Of a stretch of 64,000 bases of DNA, positions 11,293 through 23,200 are shown one piece after another (position 1 is the first letter of the stretch; each line of letters opens with the position of its first letter). A model generated the notes under the pieces. It did not search any database and was not told the origin of the DNA. It saw only the letters and a list, made by a program, of their open reading frames with translations. Made by a program: the position numbers and the translations under genes. This DNA is from Neurospora tetraspora (lineage: Eukaryota > Ascomycota > Sordariomycetes > Sordariales > Sordariaceae). The stretch spans positions 620,001 through 684,000 of the forward strand of contig NW_026944388.1 in the NCBI RefSeq assembly GCF_033439725.1, given 5' to 3'.

Positions 11293-12765
11293 CTAGAACT
11301 CATCCATCCTCTCCCCATCACCATTCCCCTGATCTTTAGCTTTCCCTTTTGCACTCCTCCCTCTTCGCCTCGGTGTTTCGGTTTCGGTTTCGGGTTCCCC
11401 TTCTCCTTCTCTCTGTCCTTCTGGTTGTGCTGATTCCTCCTCTTCTTCCCCCTCCTCACTTTGCCTTTGCTCTCCCTCTCCCGCTTCCTCTTGACCTTGC
11501 CCAGTCTCCTTACTACCACCACCCACATCTCCCCCTCCCAAACTCCCCAAAACCCCCTCCAACGCTTCCACCTCCTCCCTCTCCACCACCCTCCTCCTCT
11601 TCGTTGTCCTCGCCCCATCCGTCCCCTCATCACCTGCATCACCATCAATCACCACCACCTCATAGTCCCCCGTCCCATCCCTCAACTCCCCATTAACTCC
11701 CAACTCCAGACCCCTCACTTGCTCCAGGTGCTTGCGCGTGGCTGTCTCGATGTACTCTAGTCTTTGGAGGCGCCAGGGTTGTTTCTTTTTCTTGTCTGCT
11801 CCCTCGTCTTGTTCTGCTTCGTCTGAGGGTTCTGGTGAGGAAGTGGGAGGGACGGGGTGGGAAAGAGCGGGCAGCAGGGATCGTAAAGAAGAGGAGAGAG
11901 AGCGGAGGGCGTCGAGTTGGCTTAATGTGAAGGCGGTGGTGGTGGTGAGAGGGGTGGAGGCGTCGGAGGTGGAGAGGATGGAGGTCTTTTGGGTTAGGAA
12001 GGCGAAGGGGGGTTTGGTTGTGTCTTGGGTGGTGGGGGCTGTAGAGGGGGCGTCGGTCATTTCCGTGTCTGTGTTGTCGCTGTTTTGTGCTTGTTGTGAT
12101 CGTTCGGATTTGATTTGTTTGGGAGAGCCGCCGACGAGACGACGGACTTCAGCCAGCAAAGCCGCATTGCGTGCCTTCTCGGCGTGAAGCATGACGTTAA
12201 GTTTCTGCGACGCTTGCAGGCGTCTACGAAGGCGGGTGACGGTTTCGATTGTTGGCTTTTGCTCTACCGCCTGCGATGTCGGGGAAGAGAAATCCAAGCC
12301 CTCGTAATGCCCCAATCGTATCCAATCCCTGTCTTCCGGCCTCACGCACAAGATGTTGCGCATAACGTAGATCTCGAACTTGTCAAAGTTGCGGTCGATG
12401 CTGGCGCACAGTAAAGTCTCGAGCTGGTGCGTGCCGTTTTCGATCTCGTGCCGGTGCGCTTCCTCGGCGTTGGGAAGACCCTCTTCGCCCTTTTTGGGCT
12501 TCTTGCCTGACTTAGAAGAGGCATGGGTGGGTGGTCGGAAACCGAGAGAGGCGGGGGGCGCGTTGAGGAGTCCTTGTTCGACGCTGTTGAGGGCGCGCTC
12601 GGCGAGGATATTGATGCTGTTGATGATGTCGTCGAGTAAGCTCTGCGATGATGCGCCGCGGGGTTAGTATTGAGAGAATTTGAATTGAGAGAATTGGAGG
12701 GTACGTACGACTGGGGGGTAGCCAAAGTGCTCTGTTAGGAGCTCGGCATCTGTTGTTGTGGCCAT
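11293..12765 (-). CDS. mtw1: Kinetochore protein Mtw1/Mis12 (MIND complex)
   Basis: Two exons, 12765-12709 and 12642-11293, with a 66-nt intron (donor GTACGT, acceptor CGCAG), predict 468 aa. The splice restores the Mis12 hallmark LLTEHFGYPPVSLLDDIINS at residues 9-28, which neither exon shows alone. A helical region with a heptad pattern follows (DRNFDKFEIYVMRNILCV, then the coiled-coil stretch TRLRRRLQASQKLNVMLHAE). The last 230 residues are acidic, Gln/Glu-rich and apparently disordered, making the protein longer than the roughly 290-residue yeast Mtw1. The family is a core subunit of the MIND/Mis12 complex that links centromeric chromatin to the Ndc80 microtubule-binding complex; that role is taken from the family. 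It is divergent from the proline-rich gene. Confidence 0.9.
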
Positions 12766-13214
12766 TTTTCGGTTGTTTACTTTGAACTCTCGGAGTTGTC
12801 CTCGTCGCGACTCGAAGACGCGATGGCGGCAATGCGATTGCCGAGCGGAAGTGGAATTGACGATTGACAGTGACACGCCAAGGGCGCGCGGGGATCAGCT
12901 GGAACAGGACGGGACCCGACGAACGGCGGTGCCTGAAGAGCAAGGCGGCACAGCTGATGTGGGACCCTGTCAGCCGCTGACGATCCCCGGGATCTACGTC
13001 ACATCACTGCCTGTGCAAGTGCCCGCTGGAAGATAAGAACGAACGCCGACCCCGTTCCTGCGATAACGTCCCCCTATCGACATCTGCCGGGTGATCACCA
13101 CGCTACCTGATTGCCGGCGTCGAAGGAACCTATTATTCTTCTAGAAGGTTTCCTTTGCTTCTCCGTTACGGTTTACACAACATTTCAACTTCGCTATCGA
13201 CTATACTGCCCAGC
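12766..13214. promoter_or_regulatory. Shared divergent promoter (mtw1 / proline-rich gene)
   Basis: About 450 bp between two start codons, with no reading frame of note. CT-rich text precedes the plus-strand ATG. No specific operator was recognised. Confidence 0.4.
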
Positions 13215-14894
13215 ATGCCGGAACTAGCGGGCTACAAAGACAAGGGCAAGGAGATCTTCAAGAAAGGATGGCATCCGGAGAAGGAGGGAACGTCCTTGAA
13301 AGGCCAAGTGGTATGAAGCGTAATGCATGTCGAATGTCACCGACCAAATACTGACGGACTTCACGAATGCAGAAAGGCTTGCTTGGACGCGGAGAAGATC
13401 CTGTAAGCTCATCATCCCCGCCATGGCAACATAGATTGCTAACACCTGGCCGAACAGAGAGAACGTTATGCGAACCATCAATCAACCCCGATTTCCTCTC
13501 TACGAGACCCGGCCTCTTTCCCCCCTCCGCCCAAGCGCAGGACCGGCGACATGACACCGCCGCCCCCGCCCTCCCGGCCTACCTCTACGAATCCGGCCGA
13601 GTCGCAGCAATACGGACAGCAACAGCAGTATGAAGGAGTTGAGGAAGATGGGCCACCGCCACCTCCGAGACCATACCGAGTAGACACCACCGGTCTATCA
13701 ACAGCACACTTACCGCCCCCTCCCGGCCGCAGAGATGGAGCCGATGCCCGACCTCCACCGCCACCTCGCCCTTCTGCCGGAGGACCGCCGAGCCTGCCAC
13801 CCAGACTACCTCCTCGATCACCTATAACTTCTCCGGGCTCGCCACAGGCAGGCGATGGTTACCTAAACCAAGGCGCCGTAAACCGCCTCGGCGCAGCGGG
13901 CATCAACGTCCCCGGCTTCGGTATCGGCAGCGAAAAGAGCGCTGCAGCAACTACCTCCAACCAGACTCCTCTAATGCCGCCACCCCCTTACACCCCTATC
14001 AACCGTCCCGCCCGATCAACCACCACCAGCTCTACCGGCGGCGGCACCGGAAGCTTGACGGACCAAGCCAAATCCCAATTCTCCAATCTCCAAAACCGCT
14101 TCTCCAAACTCACCACGGGCGGCTCTTCCCCCAATCCAACTTCCCAACCCTACTCCCAACCCTACCACTCTCTCCCTCCCGACTCTTCCACCACCTCAAC
14201 CTCCACAACCCCCACACCCCCTTCAAATCGCCCAATCCTCCCCCCTCCACCACCCGCCTCTCGCGTATCCCCTACCTCAACAGGCCATCAAGAAGGTACC
14301 ACTGCTGCCCCCGAAGGAGGAGGAACAACCTGGGCCCAAAAGCAACAAGCCCTCAAAACCGCTTCGGCCTTCCACAAGGATCCTCGCTCGGTCTCTTACA
14401 GCGATGCCAAGTCCGCCGGTGGTACGATCAATAACTTCCGCGCCAGACACGGGGATCAGATAGCGGCGGGGATGAAGACGGCTCAGAGTCTTGGAGGGAA
14501 GGCGGTTGGGGCGGTGGGGGGTTTGAGGGATCGGTTTGGTGGTGGTTCTGGAGGTTCTGGTGGTGGTGGTGGTTCGACAGGAGCTGGTGGTTATGGTGGT
14601 GCTGGGACGTCACAGCCACCGCCGCCGCCGCCGCCAGTAGGGACAAGGGGGAGGGCGGAGAGTGCTACTTCATATGGACATGGGCACAGCGAGTCGATCG
14701 GATCTGCTACGGGCGTTGCGCCGGGAAGTCCATCTGCGGCGGCAATGGCTGCGGCCAAAAAGAGGCCGCCTCCGCCTCCGCCGCCGAAGAAGAAACCTGC
14801 TTTGATGGCGCCGCCTGTTCCTGCTCCGGGACAAGGGGAACAGGATGCCCCGCCACCGCCCCCGGTTCCGCTTGCTACGAGACCTGCCTTTTGA
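13215..14894 (+). CDS. Proline-rich protein with Aim3-like N-terminus
   Basis: Three coding exons, 13215-13310, 13373-13402 and 13458-14894, give 520 aa. Splice sites are GTATGA/CAG and GTAAGC/CAG and all junctions keep frame; the middle exon is only 30 nt. The N-terminus (GWHPEKEGTSLKGQVKGLLG, about residues 18-37) is a compact basic motif I associate with fungal proteins annotated as Aim3-like; the assignment is tentative. The rest is low-complexity: many PPPPPP tracts, a Ser/Thr-rich centre, a Gly-rich stretch near residue 400 and a polyproline-Lys end (PPPPPPKKKP). One ordered island around residue 295-340 (KTASAFHKDPRSVSYSDAKS) may be functional. Polyproline stretches suggest binding to SH3 or profilin-type partners in actin or endocytic complexes, but this is inference. 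Confidence 0.72.
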
Positions 14895-15120
14895 GAGGTT
14901 GTTAATGACGGCAAGGGTCAAGGATATCTAGGCCGAAAGATCGTAATGTATAAGTTTTGAGTTGTTGGATAGGGCGAATACGCGCGTAGATAAGTACGCG
15001 ACCTTGATGGCAGGCAGTCTGATTAGGCTCAGGCTCCTAGGTATCGGCAGGCAGACAGACTTGGATGAAAGCGCCGATACGGATAGGATAGACAGACACA
15101 AAAGGTTCTCACTCGGTTCG

Positions 15121-15144
15121 GGCACATGCATGATAGCGTCATAC
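15121..15144. repeat. 24-bp direct repeat, copy 1
   Basis: Identical over 24 bases to 15446-15469. It starts GGCACATGCATGATAGCG and contains the palindrome ATGCAT. Sequence on either side of the two copies is unrelated apart from nearby GGATA units. Confidence 0.85.
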
Positions 15145-15386
15145 GGAAACGAAGACTGGTGGGAAGAGAGACGTTGCTTGGTTGCCTATGGTAGGAGAGA
15201 GAGAGGGTTGCTTCGAATCGCGATGAGTATAGTATATCTGATAATTATAGTCGTATTCTCCAGCATCTTGTGAAAATTGAAGGTCGAGTTTCGAGTTGTG
15301 CAATCTGGGTGTATCATCATTCCCTCAAAGCCTGGAAGTTGATCATGTCGATCAAAGTTGTCTGTGGCTGTAGGCGTTTGGGGGGC

Positions 15387-15435
15387 GGATAGGATAAGAT
15401 AGGATAGGATAGGATAGGATAGGATAGGATAGGAT
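15387..15435. repeat. (GGATA)n pentanucleotide microsatellite
   Basis: About nine nearly perfect GGATA units; one early unit reads AGATA. Confidence 0.9.
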
Positions 15436-15445
15436 ACACATCTCA

Positions 15446-15469
15446 GGCACATGCATGATAGCGTCATAC
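15446..15469. repeat. 24-bp direct repeat, copy 2
   Basis: Exact second copy of 15121-15144, immediately after the GGATA tract. Confidence 0.85.
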
Positions 15470-15876
15470 AAGGACAGGGAAAATGGCTCCGCTGAGGACG
15501 GGCATCTTATCGTGTTGTAGTGTATAATCTCAGTGGCATGTCCGTTATCAAACGTTTTAGGCGAGATCGAGGGTGATCTGGAGGCGTGATTGTCTCGTGA
15601 GGGCTGACCGGTTTTGCCAACAGCCGGTAGGTAGCGCGTTTATCTATCCAAACTACGAAGATGCCACAGTTGGTACGAAAAGCGTATTTAGGATACTTTC
15701 AGAGGTCATCAAATCATGTTTTGGTACGTATGGTTCAATATCATAACTCGAGAAGAAGAAGAAATTTGGGGGGGATATCGTTTCAGAACTTTTTTGTTTA
15801 TTTTTTTTTTCCCGAAAACCACAGGCCCGATCCACGATCCAAATTGCGCCGCTAGAAGAAACATCAAACGCGTAAT

Positions 15877-16640
15877 TTAGACCTTGGTCTCCTTGAGGCC
15901 GTGCTTCCAGACGACGACGTAAGGGGTGGTGCCGTCCTCGCGGTAGTTGAGGAGGACAACCATGCCGTCGGGGTTCATGGACTCGCCGGTGTAGAACTCC
16001 CAGTCCTTGAACTTGGCGAGGATGACGTTCTTGGCGAAGGCGCCGGCCTTGGTCTCGAAGTCCTTGATCTCCTCAGCGGACTTGCCCTGCTCCTGGAGGG
16101 CGGCCTTGACGGCCTTCATGTAGCCTGTTGTGGGGGGGTTTGTGTTAGTATATGGTATGAATGGGGTGGTGTGGTGATATGCGCGCGCGAGAGCATGTGC
16201 GCCGAGGGTGGCGTAGAAAGGGGAGATAAACATACCCTTAAGGTAGACGAGGTAGCCCTTCTTGTCGAACTGGGTGCTCTGGAGACGGAAAGAGTGGACA
16301 ATGTTGTTGACCTTGACGGAAGTATCCTCGAGGGCCTCGTCCTGCTCCTCGGCGGAGGCGTTGGCACCAATGTCGACGTTGACGGCGCCCTCCTCAATCA
16401 TGGCGCAGTCGGCCTCATAGGCGATGCCATCGACCTCCTTGAGGTCGTAGGAGTCCGAGATGATCTCGTCGCCGGTGAGGATATCCTGTATTGCGAAAGA
16501 AGAAGCGGGGTTAGCAGCTGATGCTGATGCTGATGCTGATGCGTTGTCCTCGTCGCTTTGGATGCGACATTGGATGCGACATTGTGTGCTTGTGTATGTC
16601 TCTAGGCTATAGGTTAGGTACTCACAGAGTAAATAAGCAT
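15877..16640 (-). CDS. tma19: Translationally controlled tumour protein (TCTP)
   Basis: Three coding exons, 16640-16626, 16485-16236 and 16124-15877, with introns GTGAGT/CAG and GTATGT/CAG, predict 170 aa, the normal family length. The first coding exon encodes only MLIYS. The conserved opening MLIYSDILTGDEIISDSYDL is restored by splicing, and the C-terminus (KDWEFYTGESMNPDGMVVLL, then YREDG) is the TCTP signature 2 region. TCTP is a small, abundant cytosolic protein linked to translation, the cytoskeleton and stress; yeast Tma19 associates with ribosomes and moves to mitochondria under stress. The CT-type leader and introns near the start fit a highly expressed gene. The neighbour upstream is the divergent SUR2 gene 2.3 kb away. 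Confidence 0.95.
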
Positions 16641-19000
16641 TTTGACTGATTTGTTGACTGCGTTGCAGAAAGAGAAGGAGGGTATCAAGGTTGGTGGTTG
16701 ATGGACTTGGGGAGAACAAGGGCACGAAGACAAAATCGAAAGGAAGACCAGACGTTGGGACGCGGGTGGGTTAAATCCTGGGCGGGTGAAAAAAATGGAG
16801 GAATGAGGGGCAAGTTCTGTCTCGCGCTAAACCCAAGCGGGAATGGCACCTCCAACCAAATGCTCGAGACTTTCACCAGGCGGGCGGGGCGCACGCTGTT
16901 GGCTACAATTTATTCGCGATGCCCACGGTTAATTGGATGTGATGCGCCAGATGCGCGAAGATCAAAAAGTCCAGAACTTGACAGTTGAAACCGTCTTGTT
17001 GAGCCTCGACCGTAAATGCGAGTTCCAATTGCCCGTCCAGATGGAATTCACACTTGGGTCCTTGTAATTGTCACAAGCTACCGTTGAGAATTCGAGACAT
17101 CTTAATGAGTCAGCTGGGTGGTGCAACAGCCTGCTCGTCTCACAACTTCCTTTTTCGTACGGCCTGTCAGCGATCGCGATCTCGTCCACGTCTTGAGCGC
17201 GGAAGCTTTGCATCTGGCAACTCTGCCTCCATCCTATCTCTTCCTACACACTCGAGCGGCGTTTGCCTTTGTGTTGGTATCTCTTTGCTAGACTATTTAT
17301 CCCGAGTATCGATCCGCACACGCTTCATCGCGTTGGCGTTGGGCACCATCGGCCTGGCATTGTTTTGTCGAAGGATTCCTATCGACCTGTTGCGGAACCC
17401 GATGTGTTCTCATAAACTGGCTCAGCAAGTTTTCGGTCATTAGTAGCCTCTGATGTTCGATGGCCATGTGTCAAAGTCTGCTAACGTAAAATGCCAGTAG
17501 AGACCATCAAGGTTCTTCTGGACCACGGCTGGCAACTACCCGCCTACCTTACCCATGTGGATGATTGGTCAGAGGTCAGGATGAAATGATAACCTTAGCG
17601 TTGTTATGGTGAACTGCTCAGCCAGGAATTGTAAACGCAATTTGACATATTGCTCGAGATGAACGGCGTACTTCAACATCATTTCACTCTGGATGAATTA
17701 TCATGTGTCATCGAGCTGACGCCGACGGCCAACGACCGGCTTGGCCGAAGAGTTTGGAGACCCACGGATGCCGAAGTGGAGACCAAGTCCAGCTGACTGC
17801 CGGCCAAGAACACCGCTCGGGGACGGCAGTCAAGGCCGCATGGCGCGGCGGTCTGTGGCCGTGTCTGTCACAGCAGATCCCGGGATATTGGCCGGAACCC
17901 GGAAGGAACGGTAAGAGCCGAACCCCGGTGGACACAACGCGCTGGTGGAGTGGTTGATGAAATTTGAAAGCCTCGGATCCTTGCCAAGTACTGGTGCCAA
18001 TTGTCCAATCACACAACTTGGAACCTGTCAGGCGACGGAGGGTATGTTCGGGGTCTAAACCGATGCTTTTGAGCTTTTGGCATTCAAGGGATTTTGCCGA
18101 GGTGGCGGCGCAGAATTCGGTTCTCTCCAACGAGGCAAGGGAAGGCGAGGCAAGGCTCCAGGCGAACATGTCTGTCAGTTATCGATTGTAGTAATAGGCT
18201 CGTCCAGCCTTATCACCGTACCCAACTGGACGTGATGGTGCATAAAACTCGATGCGGTGCCCCTGCTAAGACTTTGCATAGGCTGTCACATTCATCACAC
18301 CAGATGGTTTATAGTCTTTCGAAAGCAACACATTCAAGACAATTGTAAGCCACGTAATACAGCAAACCAGGCTCATGGGTCGAGACCTTGGACTGGTGAC
18401 GGATGATGACCATGTAGGTAGGAACCATGGCCGAGTGTTGGTGGTTGCGATAAGCCGGAGGATGGTGGGTGGCACGATAAAACAGCAGACGCGAAATTGA
18501 TGGGCAAGATGGCAGATCATAGCTGAAAACACAATGGGCTGTCCGGCATCCGGCATCTGTTGATTTTTGCACAAATCCCAAAAATCTGCCAGGGGGAACT
18601 CGCCGAGCTCGCTTCTTTCCCTCCGCGCGGATTGGGGGTGGGATTGGAGGGCGGCAAACCGAGCGAAACGGCGAACGCCACTCGATGTAGGCCGTCCTTC
18701 TCCACTGATCTCGATTCTTAGTCCGACCTCAGCGCTCACTCAGTCCACTGCGCAGTATCAGTCAGCAGCTTCACTTTACTTACAATACAATCTCCCTTCC
18801 CATCCTCCGTCCCGTCTTTCCCAAAAACACGACCTTCACCGACACTCCTTCATTGCCAAGCTGTATCAGTTCGTCCTTTGGCTTTTCTGGAATCTGTCTG
18901 TATAATCGCCTTTCCACCATCATCCCCACTTAGAACTTGGGCGTTTGATCGCTGCCGACCTTATCGCCGCCAAAAATACGATAATTCCTCAAACCCGTTG
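16641..19000. other. Long intergenic region between TCTP and SUR2
   Basis: About 2.4 kb between two divergent genes. The reading frames here, up to 153 codons near 17708-18169, are Arg/Ser/Pro-rich without recognisable domains. From about 18700 the sequence is the pyrimidine-rich leader of the SUR2 gene. I see no RNA gene or mobile element. Confidence 0.45.
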
Positions 19001-20227
19001 ATGGTCTTCACCGACACAGCAACCGGTCGAACCATGGCCATGATGGCTAACACAACAATCGCCTCGGGCCTACCGCCCTTGCCCGCCTACGAAACCCGGC
19101 CGCTTCCGGACCTGCTGCCGTGGATTTCGGACTTTTGGCTGTCGCTTATCCTGCCGCACATCGCCTACTGGGTCGTATCCATGCTCTTCCACATTGTCGA
19201 CGTTTACGACCTCTTCCCTCAGTATCGCCTACACACCCCCGAAGAGATCAGCCAACGTAATCTTGCGTCCCGCTACGAGGTCGCTCGCGATGTCCTCCTC
19301 GAACAAGTAATCCAGATCGGCACCTCGGCTGTGCTAAATCTCCTCGACGACCAGCAGCTCACCGGACACGAGAACTACGAAATTGCCGTCTGGGCGACGC
19401 GCATCCGCCTGGCTCAGCGTGGTCTCCCCACCATTCTTGGTCTCGTTGGACTGAATGCCGGCGACCTTTCCAAGACCATTGCTAGCTCATACCCGCTACT
19501 TGCTGGCGCGCTTGCTGGCGGTTTCTACCCATCCCTCTTCGAGCTCGATAACATGGCCGGCACGGCTGTTCCTGCGTTCGCGTCCTGGGAGATTCTCTTG
19601 GCCAAGGCCATCTATTGGATCGTCATTCCTGGCATCAAGTTCTGGTTGGCCGCTTTTGTCCTCGATAGCTGGCAATACCTCTGGCACCGCGCCATGCACA
19701 TGAACAAGTGGATGTACAGTAAGTTCTCTAAAACACACCGCCTAAATTTCCATGCAGCTGAACGAACCCCCACTAACACCTGCTTCCCTCCAACAGCCAA
19801 GTGGCACGCTCGTCACCACCGTCTCTACGTTCCCTACGCCTACGGTGCCCTCTACAACCACCCCGTCGAGGGATTCGTGCTCGACACCCTCGGTGCCGCC
19901 ATCGCCTACAAGTGCTCCTTCATGACCTCGCGCGAGGGTATGTTCTTCTTTGTCGGCAGCATGATGAAGACGGTCGACGACCACTGCGGATACGCGCTGC
20001 CCTGGGACCCCCTGCAGCACATCACCAGCAACAACGCCGCCTACCACGACATCCACCACCAGAGCTGGGGCATCAAGACCAACTTCTCCCAGCCCTTCTT
20101 CACCACCTGGGATAGAATCCTTGGCACCATGTGGAAGGGTGACACCTCGATCAAGTACGAGCGCACGAGGGCTGCGGCGGCCAACAAGAAGAAGGGCGTC
20201 AAGGGTGAAGAGTTGAAGGACGAGTAA
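19001..20227 (+). CDS. sur2: Sphinganine C4-hydroxylase (fatty acid hydroxylase superfamily)
   Basis: Two exons, 19001-19718 and 19797-20227, predict 382 aa; the in-frame ATG at 19034 (better context, 371 aa) is an equally good start. The 78-nt intron (donor GTAAGT, acceptor CAACAG) is inferred because homologues run directly from HMNKWMY into the WHARHH box. It contains no stop and is a multiple of three. All three di-iron histidine boxes are present: HRAMH near residue 229, WHARHHRLYV near 243 and YHDIHH near 322. Hydrophobic segments near residues 40-60, 150-165 and 200-220 fit an ER membrane protein. The enzyme hydroxylates sphinganine at C4 to make phytosphingosine; the opening DLLPWISDFWLSLILPHIAY and VYDLFPQYRLHTPEE are typical of Sur2 rather than sterol desaturases. 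Confidence 0.92.
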   Translation: MVFTDTATGRTMAMMANTTIASGLPPLPAYETRPLPDLLPWISDFWLSLILPHIAYWVVSMLFHIVDVYDLFPQYRLHTPEEISQRNLASRYEVARDVLLEQVIQIGTSAVLNLLDDQQLTGHENYEIAVWATRIRLAQRGLPTILGLVGLNAGDLSKTIASSYPLLAGALAGGFYPSLFELDNMAGTAVPAFASWEILLAKAIYWIVIPGIKFWLAAFVLDSWQYLWHRAMHMNKWMYSKFSKTHRLNFHAAERTPTNTCFPPTAKWHARHHRLYVPYAYGALYNHPVEGFVLDTLGAAIAYKCSFMTSREGMFFFVGSMMKTVDDHCGYALPWDPLQHITSNNAAYHDIHHQSWGIKTNFSQPFFTTWDRILGTMWKGDTSIKYERTRAAAANKKKGVKGEELKDE

Positions 20228-23200
20228 AATAATGGACACGACTCAGAGTAGGGCGGGGCCCTTCTGCTGAGTACTAGGGAGTCGTGTGATACTTATACAG
20301 ACTATTTCTGTCGACAGTGGTAATTTTTATTTCTGTGGAAGAGTTATCGCTCTTTTCACCAAACGTGGTTGGGGGAAACATCTTATATTGATGTAACAAC
20401 CCCTTCGACGTTCTCCATGAGAGAAGGGGACGACGCCATGATGGTTTTGGATGATGGGGAAAGGGAAGGAGACAAAAAAGAAGAACAAAGCCAACAAAGA
20501 AAAAAGAACATACCTAACTATCTGGGCATTGGGGAGGGCGTTATACCACACATATATGTTGTTTTTCTTATAGTTATCTCTCTCTTTCTTCGTTTTTAAC
20601 GCCCGGCTCATGGCTTCAGGATTATATGCAGCAGTTGATGACGAAGGGAGGGCAAAGGCAAAAAGGGAAGGGGAAAGGATGAATTTGGATTGGCTGTTCA
20701 TAATGAAGGGGATGGCGGTTTGTTGCAAATGATGTTTGGGTTCCATATGAAACTTTTTGAGGTTTGTCGATTGTACAAAAGAGAACAAGGCAGACAGACA
20801 GGATGGAAAAGGGAGGGAACTGAAGAAGAGGAAAGAAGAGTGTCGTTCACTTCGCTCACTCGCTCTTGGATGAGGAAGGCTTGGGGATGGCACTCAACTT
20901 GTCTAGATAGCCAGTTATCTGTGTATCTGGTCATGACCGCTGCTGGCCCTTGCCGACTCATGTAATGGTAATATGAAATCAAACATTTGATCACACAACT
21001 GCTTCTCTACTTGTGCCTGGCGCCGTGATGAATATCACTCATAACATCACCAATACCTAGCTTGGTTATTACCTATCGTGCTACCTCAGGAACCACCCAA
21101 CAAGGAACTGCCTGTCTGCTTTGCCGGCTTGTGGCTGTCTGGCTTGTCTGTCCAATCTCACACTCGCACCCGCGACGCCGTGGCTTACCTCCACCAGACT
21201 GAACTCGTCCGAACCGTCCGTCGGTCCATCCTCGACAAAAGTAGTAGAGTGCCAGTGAGTGTCCTCCCACTTTCCGTCCGTTACCGTTCGGGCGTATGGT
21301 GGACGGAGCCAAAATCAAGCCACCAGTCAGTCACTGCGGAGATAAACTACCGAGTTGATCCTGGTTTGGCGAGAGGCGAGTCCAGCTACCAGAGTGTCGG
21401 GAACGTAACAGGCACGGAATATGGACCAAGGTCTGGACTCAAGCCTTGGGCTTTTCAGCTGCGGCTTCAGCTCGGTTCCAGTCCGCCGGGTCGGGTCGTC
21501 GGGTTGAAGAGTGGAGATTGATGATGATGATAAGAAGAAGGAGGAGCTAAGGAGCGAGAAGGGAGATGAGATATCGGGAACTCTAAAAGGCCAACTCTAT
21601 GGGTTCTCTAATCCGTAAGAGAGAAGATTTTCAAGATGCTGCCCTTACTACTTCTAGCCTCTACACGTATTTTTTTTGCAAAATGGCTTTGGATGTCACT
21701 CAGTCTTTGTTCATTTTTGGCTGTTCAAAGGGTCAAGAACCGGCCAAAAAGAAATAGGTCGCTGGTAGGTTAGTAGGTAGTCTAACCGTCAGGCAACATC
21801 CATCCCCGGATAGTTCTATCGTACACGAGCATCGCTTGAGTCTTCTCACGAGCTTGTCACGAGTTTTGTGAGCTTGGTGGAGTGAAAAATATAGGTATCC
21901 CTTCTGCATTCGGCAATCGGGATTCACTGCCTCTCTTGTTCACAAAGGGAAAGTACCTAGATGAAGACTTTATGTTGGGGCTAGATCTGAAGTGGCGGAA
22001 CATGGCTTCTCTCTAACCACTCTCTTGGATCCCATCATGTCACTTGTCACTTGAAGACCAACCGTCTGAACAAAGAGTACATTAGCTGAAGAACTGGACG
22101 GATGGGCGGATGGACGAACGGGAAAGTGAAAATGTGATGGCTGGTACTAGTCCCGGTGGCGTATGGGGGTGGCTGGCTTTTAGATTAAGGTTCATATTCG
22201 TTTTCATGGAGGGATGGAGGGCTGGAGGTGTGATGGGGCTTGTCTGACATCGGAGATAGTAGGTATGTAAAGGATAGTCAGGTTCTTCACCAGATAGTCA
22301 TTAGTGAAAGAGAGTGAAGAGCAGATAATCGAGGAAGTTAGGTAGTAACGACGCTATCTCTTGTTTGTTCCATTGCGACCAATTATTGATGATGACAACT
22401 AGCTCCAGTACCTACGGACTGGAGTTGACGGAAAGGAGACGGCTTAGGTCAAAAGAAAACAAGAAAAAAAATAAGAAAATGAACAGGTGCTGAGATCAAC
22501 ACTGTTTGCCACCTTTGTCGAAGTGTCGGATTTTATGGAGTTATGGATGAGTATATTTCTTCACCACGGAGTCGAGCAACATCGTCGAAATTCCGAAGAA
22601 TCTTGTTCTTTGTCAAATCAACCAAACCATGATGGGTGTTTGGTAAAGCTTCCGCTCGGTATATGTTTGCTCAAGTCACAACTTGTTCTCTGAGACAATG
22701 CTGTATATGTGCTGCTTTGTCTCCCTTTTCCCACACCCATAGACTTGTTACCTGACGTTGTTCCTTCATCTGCCTGAATTCTTGCAGTCTTGAAAGCATT
22801 GAAAGCGTCAAGGAGCTTAACCGATTCCAAAGTTGCAAACCATTCTGTCTACCCCTCGAGGATGGATGTTCCTAGTTCTAACTACCGGTGGCGTTCCCCC
22901 TTCATATTGACACTCAATCACACTCATATCCGCCTGCGCCGCTCGACGGCACTTGAATACTTACCCCGTGTCTTGGGTCGGAGATATCTTGGTTCTTGCG
23001 GAGAAGCGGGCTGGAAGTGATCTGTGAAGTCTGGTGAGAAGAGGTGGGTTGTTGTGACATGGAAGGGAGGTAGGGAGGGAGGGGGGTGATGTTGGTGAGG
23101 AAGTGGTATATACCTCTCTCTATGGATGCTGATTCTTATCAAATGCTGTGGATGCCAGTTATAAGAACGTACAACAGATAGAAGAAAGAAAGCAGATCAA

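Larger units (their letters stand above)
14895..15876. other. Convergent intergenic region with repeats
   Basis: No gene seen. It holds an exact 24-bp direct repeat and a GGATA pentanucleotide tract, listed separately. It should contain the 3' untranslated regions of the proline-rich gene and of TCTP. Confidence 0.5.

Noticed and set aside
20327-20893. 188-codon frame on the minus strand, with a possible splice donor after ALPNAQIVR
   Set aside because: Low-complexity Phe/Ser/Pro segments and no supporting exon elsewhere. It overlaps the probable SUR2 3' region.
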